NCBI GenBank assembly: GCA_905221605.1
Contig: CAJNDS010002124.1
Location: 780,921 to 844,920 of the forward strand
DNA from: Symbiodinium natans
Taxonomy: Eukaryota; Sar; Dinophyceae; Suessiales; Symbiodiniaceae
Length of the DNA: 64,000 nucleotides
Direction of reading: 5' to 3'
The notes under the pieces were generated by a model. The model had not been told where the DNA came from. It did not search any database and worked only from the letters and a program-made list of their open reading frames with translations. Below are positions 54,711 through 63,052 of the stretch, piece by piece. The stretch's first letter is position 1. Each line of letters starts with the position of its first letter. The translations under genes were made by a program, and so were the position numbers.

Positions 54711-54715
54711 CCAAG

Positions 54716-54775
54716 GCTTGTGCGCAACTCCTCCAAGCGGTGGGAGCTCGAGGCAGTTGGGCGCTTTTGTCCTGG
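54716..54775 (+). CDS. TerD copy B, exon 8 (LVRNSSKRWELEAVGRF)
   Basis: Acceptor CCAAG|G behind a long CCCTAAA array; joined to exon 7 it reads LLARLVRNSSKRWELEAVGR. RxxxxWxLxAVG is the C-terminal TerD motif. The exon continues through CPGPSW; its end and the stop codon are not resolved. Confidence 0.8.
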
Positions 54776-56034
54776 GCCCTCCTGGAAGGCTGGGCCTTTT
54801 TGTAGGGTTCAGGGTTTAGGGTTTAGGGTTCAGGGTTTAGGGTTTAGGGTTTAGGGTTTAGGGTTTAGGGTTTAGGGTTTAGGGTTTTAGGATTGGGGTT
54901 TAGGATTTAGGGTTTAGGGTCTCATAGTGGGGCTTGAGGGGTTTAGGGTTTTGGGGTTTGGGGGCATTCGAGGCTCTGGCTTCATGGCCTTTTCACGGAA
55001 TGCAGGGTTCTATAGTTTTCAAGACCCTAAACCCTAAACCCTAAACCCTAAACCCTAAACCCTAAACCCTAACCCTAAACCCTAAACCCCTGGGGACTAG
55101 GATGCAGGCTGGGGCTGGGGTTTGGGATAGGGTTTAGGGGCCGTCGTAGCTGTGTCGCTCTCTGTTGCTCGTGCCATGCCCTGAAAGCTAGCTCAAGGTG
55201 TGGAAAGGGGCTGGAGTGCATTTTGGTGGGGTTCGACCTTGTTTACCCTAAACCCTCAACCCTCAACCGCAAAAGTTTGTAATGGGCCCGGAGGAAAGGG
55301 TGGGGGAGGGTTCCAATCGCCCAAAGCAGCTCCCCTGAGGGCCCAAAAAGACGCCGCGCAACGTCCCAAACCCTAAACCCTAAACCCTAAACCCTAAACC
55401 CTAAACCCTAAACCCTAAACCCTAAACCCTAAACCCTAAACCCTAAACCCTCCGCTGGGGCAGCTAGCTCCATCCCCTTAACCCTCCAAAAAACGCCTCC
55501 TCTCTAAATTGTGAAGTGCCGGAACACGTCGAAGCACCCTAAGCCCCCTAGACCCCTCAGACCCGAGATCCTGAACCTCAGAAATGACATCGCGTTCTTA
55601 AAGTCGATATCTGAGGCCAAAACCCCAAGAACTCAGTAGCCTTATCGCGCAACCCGAAACCCCAAAACCCAAAACTCTAAACCCTGCTCGTTTTGTTCAG
55701 GAATCGGGGCACCGGTTCGAGATTTCTCGGTTTGGGTATGGTTTCTAAGAACAGAGGTGAATATGCCAGAGTTTGTATCACGAATCGATATGCTCAAGTT
55801 AGTACTCATTCATTCATTCATTCGTTCGTTCATTCATTCGTTCGTTCATTCATTCCTTCCTTCATTCATTCATTCCTATGTGCAGAGATTATATATATAT
55901 ATATAAGGTGACAGACCATATAAGTTACGTATTTGGTTTAGGCTTTATAGGGCTTAGGGCTCCCTAAGCCCTAAACCCTAAACCCCTAAACCCTAAACCC
56001 TAAACGGGGGCTCTCGGGGCGCAAACGGGGCGAG
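54776..56034. other. Intron or spacer after TerD copy B
   Basis: Contains TTTAGGG arrays (54800-54890), CCCTAAA arrays (55022-55090, 55370-55450), a CATT-type microsatellite (55805-55877) and an AT run (55889-55905). No exon recognised. Confidence 0.4.
55805..55877 (+). repeat. CATT/CGTT microsatellite
   Basis: Tandem tetranucleotide CATT with CGTT and CCTT variants, followed by a short (AT)n. Confidence 0.9.
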
Positions 56035-56142
56035 GAAGCCGCGCCGATGTTGCTCGAGTTGAACACGGAGGCGAAGAAGCAGACGGAGGCCAACCACCAG
56101 CCCGGCAATTGGGAGAGGGAGTTCGACTTGTTTTTTGCTTAG
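56035..56142 (+). CDS. Exon with in-frame stop formed by the heptamer (EAAPMLLELNTEAKK...)
   Basis: After GCGAG| the frame reads EAAPMLLELNTEAKKQTEA, then NWEREFDLFFA and TAG, where the stop lies in the first TTAGGG of a long array. It may be a terminal exon, or an internal exon with a donor upstream of the array. Family unknown; possibly the C-terminal end of the gene containing TerD copy B. Confidence 0.5.
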   Translation, partial: EAAPMLLELNTEAKKQTEANHQPGNWEREFDLFFA

Positions 56143-56243
56143 GGTTTAGGGTTTAAGGGTTTAGGGTTTAGGGTTTAGGGTTTAGGGTTTAGGGTTTAGG
56201 GTTTAGGGTTTAGGGTTTAGGGTTTAGGGTTTAGGGTTTAGGG
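56142..56243 (+). repeat. (TTTAGGG)n array after exon 56035-56142
   Basis: About 14 heptamers directly abutting the coding frame; the first unit supplies the TAG that ends it. Confidence 0.95.
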
Positions 56244-56397
56244 TGCCCTTAATGGGCACTATACTCGGGGTACTAGAATCCCCAAGCCTATACCCTACAA
56301 ATCATCGCCTACCGACTAAGGCTCGCTTCCTTGAGTTTGCTGTCCCTTGACGTTTAGGGTTTGGCTCTCTACTCTCACCGCCCTGAAATCCATAGAG

Positions 56398-56480
56398 CTC
56401 TGCCGCTCTCTTTCTCTCTCTCTCTCTTTGTCTCTCTTTCTCTCTCTCTCCCTCTCCGACTTCCGCTCTCTCCCTCTCCT

Positions 56481-56524
<44 letters not shown>
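56398..56524 (+). repeat. TC-rich microsatellite
   Basis: Long (TC)n/(CTCT)n tract with interruptions. It produces spurious Ser/Leu and Arg/Glu frames on the two strands. Confidence 0.9.
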
Positions 56525-56527
<3 letters not shown>

Positions 56528-56881
56528 CCTATCTTTCCCAGGGTCACTCCGTCTCTCTCGCTCTCGCTCTCACTCTCCTTCCCCCTGAGCAAAGCAAAAA
56601 TCATGCGCTGCATCTCTCTCTCTCCGCCCCAAAACTCCAAATCCCCAAAACGCCGAACACCCCAAAACCCCTAAACCCCTAAAGCCCAAAACCCCCAACC
56701 CCGAAACCCCAAACCCCACAACCCCAAAACCCAAAAAAACCAAAAAAAACCCAAAAAAAACCAAAAACCCCAAAAACCCCAAACCCTAAACCCTAAACCC
56801 CCTACCCTAGACCCTAAACCCTAAACCCCTCACCCTAGCCCCAAACCCCAAGTCCTAAACGGCGACGTGCTGAATGCCACC

Positions 56882-56934
56882 TCTCAGACTCTCGAGTCAG
56901 ACACCGGGGCGAAGTCAAAGGCTGCTTCAAGGCA
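56882..56934 (+). CDS. Exon-like island TLESDTGAKSKAASRQ
   Basis: After CTCAG| the frame reads TLESDTGAKSKAASRQ, with CCCTAAA-type sequence upstream and TTTAGGG downstream in the usual exon arrangement. Short and without family features. Confidence 0.35.
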
Positions 56935-57168
56935 GGGTGGGGGGGGATTGGGGTTTAGGGTTTAGGGTTTAGGGTTTAGGGTTTAGGGTTTAGGGTTTAG
57001 GGTTTAGGGTTCAGGGTTCAGGGTTCAGGGTTGGGGGGTCTTGGGGTTTGGGGGGTGTAGGGTTTCGGGTTTGGGGTGTAGCAGGCTTGGGCTCAGGGGT
57101 GTGAGGATCTGGTGAGGAGGCCCACGCTAACCAAGGTGCCAGATTAAAGCCCTAAACAAACCCAGAAG

Positions 57169-57229
57169 GTCCATTTGTAGTACTATTATGGGGGTACCTG
57201 ATGCCATAATAGTAATGCAAATGGACCCT
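57169..57229. mobile_element. Small foldback GGTCCATTTGTAGTACTATTA
   Basis: GGTCCATTTGTAGTACTATT pairs with AATAGTAATGCAAATGGACC around TATGGGGGTACCTGATGCCAT. Confidence 0.8.
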
Positions 57230-57654
57230 CTAGGAAAACTCTAACACCCCAAGGGCCCTAAACCCCCAAGGGCTCTATACCCTCAACACGAAATCCTAAA
57301 CCCCAAGCTCCAACCCTAAACCCTAAACCCCAAAACCCGAAACCCCACAAACCCTAAGCCCGTGGCTTGAACCGAAAGATCAGTTTTACCAGAAACCCGA
57401 AAGCATCCTCAGCCCCAACCGCTGCACAGGGTTTAGGGTTTAGGGTTTAAGGTTTAGGGTTTAGGGTTTAGGGTTTAGGGTTTAGGGTTTAGGGTTTAGG
57501 GTCCTTGACCTGAAGCCCTAGCCTTAAACCCTAAACCCCAGGAAGAAATCGTGGATCAAGGCCCTCCTGTGCAATTCGTAGCTCTCTACCCGTTTTCTAA
57601 GCCCTAATCCCTAAAACCCTCTAAGCCTAAGCCCCAAGCCCTAAAGCCCTAAAC

Positions 57655-57780
57655 CCTAAACCCCTAAACCCCTAAACCCCTAAACCCCTAAAGCCCTAAA
57701 GCCCTAAAGCCCTAAAGCCCTAAAGCCCTAAAGCCCTAAAGCCCTAAAGCCCTAAAGCCCTAAAGCCCTAAAGCCCTAAA
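57655..57780 (-). repeat. CCCTAAAG octamer variant array
   Basis: Units change from CCCTAAACC to at least twelve consecutive CCCTAAAG octamers. Confidence 0.9.
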
Positions 57781-58643
57781 CCAACTGCATGACAGCAGCT
57801 GGGAGTATTCGGTCAGGGTTTAGGGTTTAGGGTTTAGGGTTTAGGGTTTCGGGTTTCGGGTTTCGGGTTTAGGGGTCTGCTGCTTAGTCAGTTCGACATC
57901 AGGTGGCCACTGCCCATTTTTCGTGTGTGCATGGTGGGCCCCTACATGGAGGGGCCGCCCTAGATACCGGTACAGTTATAAGGACCCTGAATTGAGCTTT
58001 AAAGATGCGAACCGTCGGGCTCGGAGCGTGCAGCTGGGGGCCAGAAGCCAAGCTGCGATCCTCACAATTCGGGTTTAGGGTTTAGGGTTTAGGGTTTACG
58101 GTTTAGGGTTTAGGGTTTAGGGTTTAGGGTTCAGGGTTCAGGGTTTAGGGTTTAGGGTTTAGGGCGTCTTCACGCGCAGCAGGCTCTCTTGACTGTGGGA
58201 GTATGGGCCCAAACTGCAACCTGCACCTCAGACAGCTTCCCTGCCCGGCCCTGCCCCTCCCATTCCCTCATCCCGGGTAGGATAACGGGGACCCTGGAAA
58301 GGAAACCCTAAACCCTAAACCCTATAAACCCAGCAGCCCTCAAGCCGCTTCCCCACTGCAAATTCCGCCAGGGCGCGGAAATCCAGACTCGAATACCGAG
58401 GCGCTGCTGCGTTGTCATGCTGTGCGGGTTTAGGGTTTAGGGTTTAAGGTTTAAATTTAGGGTTTGGGGTATAAGGTTTAGGGTTTCCTAAACCCTAAAC
58501 CCTAAACCCAAAAGCCTTATGTGCTCAGGCATCTATATATACCTTGCTGCAAGAACAGAGTTGTATATCCACTGCTGCTCGGTTTCTATTACACCATAGC
58601 AGGATGGGCGTGTCATGAGAACTTGCATACAGTGTTTGCGTAG

Positions 58644-59635
58644 GCTCGGAAGGCGGCGGCCCTAAAGGATTGTACGTTGCGCAAGCGACAGATGCGGACC
58701 TGGCGGAACGCATGATGGAAACATGGGGCAAGCTTTTCTGGGCCTCGCCTGAATGCTGGTTGTTGCTTGATACTGCACACGCGAAGAAGGGTGCAAGCCC
58801 AGACCAGCAGAAAGTCAACTTCCATTATTTACTGGAGTGCCAGAATGGAAGTGACTATGGCCCCCGAAGTATCAAGTCTCGCAAGCAACAGAATCATGTA
58901 CCCACTACCAATTTCGGCATGCTCCTTGTCGGTCAGGCCGACGCTGTGCATGACTTCTGGGGTCAGGTGTTTTGCGAAGGTTCGCCCGTGCGGAACAAGG
59001 GATTCGAAGGTCGGCCATTGTTCTTGTTCGCTGGCGCTGCAAGACTGACACACCACGAGCAGGTTATATCTGCGCAGCTCATCTACAGCTTCCTGAAGGC
59101 CGTTCTCCTGGCCATAGCCAGCGCTGTCGGCCACAAGGTAGATTTGCCTTTCATCCATCATCCAATGCTTTCTGAGCAGGCACAACTTTGGCGTGAACTC
59201 ATGAGAGTATCTGCCACAGTAGAAGAGGAGGCGCCCAATGCATGTCAGGTGGCCGCGGCCAAGTGGGGCTACAGCTGTGGCACACATATCATCGCCAGCC
59301 ATCTCTTCCAGCGCGGTTTCGAAGCGTTGCCGCGGTGTGCGCATGGCCTCGAAGGCTTCCTCCAAGGAACACAGCCTTTGCCTCCTGCTGCATTGCACGA
59401 TTGGTTGCGCATACAGCCAAGCGCATTCCTGCATGCTCCACGCATGCTCAACCACACCTTGAGCAGCGTGAGTGTGAAGAGATGCGGCTTTCCATATATA
59501 GAGAAGCGCGCAGGAACGCGGGCTGTTGCCGTGCCCGGGGCGCCAGCAGCAGAACCCAGTCTGGATGCACACGAGTCTGTGCTTGCAAAGACCCTGCACA
59601 AGGCACAAGCGCAAAACGTTCCTCACGGTCCCTGA
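58644..59635 (+). pseudogene. DUF3987-like mobile-element protein, frameshifted at its 3' end
   Basis: Open frame from the TAG| at 58643, reading SEGGGPKGLYVAQATDADL, later ECWLLLDTAHAKKG, FLFAGAARLTHHEQV, LSEQAQLWRELMR and AAAKWGYSCGTHIIASHLF. Its layout resembles the C-terminal half of DUF3987 proteins, which are abundant in dinoflagellate repeats; this is from memory. No ATG starts the frame. Near 59620 the sense shifts by one base to frame 3 (TVPDITAHVSSKLRNQQEFE up to 59774), indicating a frameshift. It sits in a 2.9-kb island free of heptamers, like the nested gene. Confidence 0.45.
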
Positions 59636-59763
59636 CATCACGGCTCATGTTAGTTCTAAGCTCCGCAACCAGCAAGAGTTTGAACAGATTTTCCAGCTTG
59701 CGCAAAGACTAGTATCTCGGCAACCGGAGCTCGCCGAACAGGCTCCGACTCACGTTGCAAACA

Positions 59764-60478
59764 ATGTCGGCTGACGTGCGCAAGCGCTTCGACCTGGAGG
59801 CAGATGTGGGCCACCTCTGCGCTGGTCATCGCTTTCCATCCATGGCAGTGGACTTGAAGCCGCCCCTATAGCATGCGTGGTGCTGGGAAAAGCACGTCTG
59901 CACGAGCTCCAGCCGCTGCCAAGCAAATAGTCCTCCGACCAGCTTCGGTGGCAGCTACCCCTAAAAAACGATTGGAGGCAGACCGCGGTCCTTGTGCCAG
60001 AATAGCCGAGGCAGGTCCCTCCGCAGTTGCTGCCACGCCAGCGGACAGGAACAACCAGCAAGAGCTCCCGGTAGTGCCTCTCCGCCGGTTCGTCGCGTCG
60101 CGAGGAAGCGCCAACTTCCCGCGATCGACGAGGCAGCAGGACCAAGCTGTGCGGCCTGAGCAAGACGTTCAGCCTGAGCAAGCAGGGCAGGCTGATGCGC
60201 CGATCCGCTGTATCGTGAGGCACGAGGAGGATATGATGGCCGACATGTCTCGTCCTCAGGAATGGGAGGCTTTGTTCAAATGGGCAAAGGGAGCATTGTC
60301 ACCAAGGATCCATGGGTCCATGGGCAAGGCTACCGACCGTGCAGTAGCAGAAAACGCCAGAAGTCTCGCGCTGCAAGCGTTTATTGTATGTGCGCAGGCG
60401 AGAACAGTAAACGCGCGCCTCAGTGCGGCGTCATCTACAGTGGCTCATACTGCCAACGAAGCAGTTCACCATTCATGA
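59764..60478 (+). pseudogene. Middle part of the mobile-element island, overlapping open frames
   Basis: A frame beginning MSADVRKRFDLEADVGHLC (59764) stops at 59872 and another starting MRGAGKSTSARAPAAAKQ (59873) runs to 60478. The composition is Ala/Arg/Gln rich. No domain is recognised in this part; it may be the linker of a decayed element protein. Confidence 0.35.
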
Positions 60479-60480
60479 AA

Positions 60481-61040
60481 CTGGCACGCACTATCGCCCA
60501 GAACCAGGTCAGGAAGTCCCGGAGCAGAAGCCACAGCGGCAGTGTCGCTCGCTCGCGCAATACTGGCCCACATGCAGTCTTCACGTGCACCGTCACGAAG
60601 CAGCCCAAGTCCTGCAAAGACTTGGCGCTACGGGCGAATACGTGGTCCCTTGACCCCGAGCTTCGACCTGAAGGGGAACTGCCGTTCAGGGTCGCGACGA
60701 TGTCCAGCTTCAAGCCCCCGGGCAAAAAAAAAACAGCCGACCTTTGTTCTTTTACAGTGCACGAGCTGTGCTCCTGCAGCCGACAACGTTGCGCGCACAT
60801 GCACTTGGCGCGGCGCTATTGAGTACTCGGTCGCGACTGGCAATATCACAATCAAGGCTGAGGGAACGCATGGATCCCGGCAGAAGAAGGCATGCAGGTG
60901 GCGTCGCAACAGAAGGCCAGAGGGCCCTACTCAAGCAATCCCGTGCCCGATCGGTTCTCGGGCGTCTGGTGAGCTTGAATGATATGCCAGAGATCCCGCC
61001 AACCAAGCGCCAAGAAGCAGATCGCAGAAACTTTCAGAAT
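60481..61040 (+). pseudogene. FLYWCH-like zinc-finger segment of a decayed mobile-element protein
   Basis: Three frames must be combined. Frame 1 reads up to FRVATMSSFKPPGKKK at a run of ten A (60724-60733). Frame 2 then gives CTSCAPAADNVARTCTWRG and IEYSVATGNITIKAEGTHG. Frame 3 then gives RALLKQSRARSVLGRL and MPEIPPTKRQ. The CxxC...CxWRG...G.I.I...G.H pattern resembles FLYWCH/GCM-type fingers of MULE-like elements. Two frameshifts make it a pseudogene. Confidence 0.45.
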
Positions 61041-61300
61041 GCAACAATACACACTAATGTACAAGAATATACAAGAATGAAAAAAACTACAAGACTGTTC
61101 AATGATATTCAATATACAATAATGTACAGTACTGCAAAAATAGAAAAGCATAAAAATTCTGTATTTTTCCTTCATGTAGAGCCTGGCAGCAGGCATCTAC
61201 ACCATTTAGAGCTTTGGAACAACTATAAATGCCGGATTTTTTCAGCATTTGGAGCTCTGGAATGCCCAGAAACGCTGTGTTTTTGAGCTTTTTGGGCTGA
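61041..61300. other. AT-rich 3' flank of the mobile-element island
   Basis: Repeated TACAAGAATATACAAGAATG and CAATATACAATAATGTACAG type words, then two related AAATGCCGGATTTTTTCAGC and GAAATGCTGCATTTCATAGC segments. Probably the untranslated end of the element. Confidence 0.35.
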
Positions 61301-61599
61301 CAAGCAACCAGAAATGCTGCATTTCATAGCATTTAAAGTCAGGGATGGCAGGGCCAACGTTAGCGAGGCAAACGAGCCAGGGCCAACGCTAGGAAAAAAA
61401 ACACCTCCGCCGGGAAGGGGGGGGGGGGGTAAGGGGTTTAGGGTTCTGGGTTGGTTCTTATGTTTTTGGTTTGCGCAGCTAATTCCCGTGAACCCTAAAC
61501 CATAAACCCTAAACCTTCAACCCGAAGCCCCATAAACCCCAAACCCTAAGATGACTCTTCAAGAAGCAAGCCCCAAGACTGCAACCCTGGGCACAAGCT

Positions 61600-61730
61600 A
61601 CGATTTGCTTAAGAACCCCAAAAGAATACAAAAAACAATAATCAATATATTTCCCTTATAATAAGGAAGACTTTCTTTGTTTCTTCTTTGTTTCTTCATT
61701 TTTTGGGGGTTCTTAAGCAATTCGTAGCAA
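61600..61730. mobile_element. TTTGCTTAAGAACCCCCC family, copy 2
   Basis: CTACGATTTGCTTAAGAACC and GGTTCTTAAGCAATTCGTAG form the ends. Confidence 0.85.
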
Positions 61731-62522
61731 GCTCTTACATCATCCTCTCACTCGAACATTCAAGGCCACACCGCCTCTCAGCATGAGCTTGACGACCTAT
61801 ATGAAATGCCGAGAGAGCTGAATGCCTCCCCAAGATGATTATAGCTTTAGGCTTCGGGAACCGGTGGATGCATTCTGCGCCACGGCGCATAAACCCAAAA
61901 CCATAAACCCTAAAAAACCCTACAAAACCTACAACACCTGTTGACCCCATAGACCCTATACAACCCCGATGAACCCTCTAAACCCCAAAACCGTACCCCG
62001 CGAGGTTCTCTCCCTCCCGCCAAAGTGGCCGCGGCCAGTTCGTTGTCGCGAGGTCCGAGCGCCAAAACCCTGAGTCCTGAAACCCTAAACCCTAAACCCT
62101 GAAACCCGATGCGCCTACAAGTCCTAAAGCCCTAAGTCGTAAAGCCTAAAGCCTATAACTCCGAGACTGTTACGCCCTCAACTCCTTCGTTTTGTGCCCT
62201 CCTTCTACATGTGCAGCTCTCTGGATTCCGGGGTACCTTGATGTGAAGTACTGGTACTCCATGTAGCCCTTTCTGGATCCAAGCAAATTGGCCCTGGGAG
62301 TGCAGCCCCCTGTTTTTGGGTAAGCTGCATGTAAGCCTCCTCGCAATAATCATTAGGGGAAACATACCGTTTATATCCTAAACCCTAAACCGTATATAAA
62401 ATGAAAATATACCTATGAGTGAATAAATATTTCTATATATATATACATATAAATATAGATAAAGATTTATGTATATGTATACATACAGTATCCTCTCGAG
62501 TCAAGGCGTTCGGTGTTTCCAG

Positions 62523-62588
62523 GCACCACGCCAGAACCTGCCCCCGACGCGGCGGGAGCAGACGGCCTCGACGAGCCCGCAGCAAACG
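62523..62588 (+). CDS. Exon TTPEPAPDAAGADGLDEPA
   Basis: Bounded by TTCCAG| and a strong GTGAGG donor. The 66 bases read TTPEPAPDAAGADGLDEPAA then N, a Pro/Ala/Asp-rich linker-type sequence. TTTAGGG repeats begin about 40 bases after the donor. Gene unknown. Confidence 0.6.
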
Positions 62589-62782
62589 GTGAGGTGCCTT
62601 GGGGGAGCTTTACGAGGGTCTCGGGTTTAGGGTTTAGGGTTTAGGGTTTAGGGTTTAGGGTTTAGGGTTTTGGCTTTACATGTTGTTACACACATGGGCC
62701 CCCACCCCTTTGTCCTTTCCCTTTCTCAGCCTTGAAACCCAAACCCTATACCCTTAAACCCCAAAACCCTTAAACCATTAGC

Positions 62783-62858
62783 CAAAATGGGGTTTCCGAA
62801 AATAGGGGTACCTAGTGGGGATCCTTATTATAAGGGGATCCTACTACTTGGGTTTTGG
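62783..62858. mobile_element. Short element GTTTCCGAAAATAGGGGTAC, with relatives
   Basis: GTTTCCGAAAATAGGGGTACC followed by TTATAAGGGGATCCTAC. Related sequences at 6170-6262 and 41741-41820. Confidence 0.6.
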
Positions 62859-62908
62859 TGTTAACCCTAAACCCTAAACCCTCATTTTCGTAAACTTCCA
62901 AATTTCAG

Positions 62909-63052
62909 GGTTCCCCTACTGCCCCCCTCTATACTACCCCCCCCCCCCCTCTTAGGGTCCCCCAATTTAGGGCTTATTAAGCCTAATTAAGGTTGTTTAA
63001 GGAGGGAACCTAGGGTGGGTAGTATAGAGGGGGTAGTTGGAGGAACCCATGA
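62909..63052. mobile_element. GGTTCCCCTACYRCCCCCCT family, copy 2
   Basis: GGTTCCCCTACTGCCCCCCT at the left and AGAGGGGGTAGTTGGAGGAA at the right, with an internal AGGGAACCTAGGG arm. Confidence 0.8.

Noticed and set aside
56302-56682. Two 110-codon antiparallel frames at 56.3-56.7 kb
   Set aside because: Mostly the (TC)n microsatellite read as Ser/Leu or Arg/Glu.
58829-59641. 270-codon minus-strand frame opposite the DUF3987-like frame
   Set aside because: Lacks family features and is Cys/Arg/Trp-rich in the way shadow frames are; the plus strand has consistent hydrophobic and motif structure.
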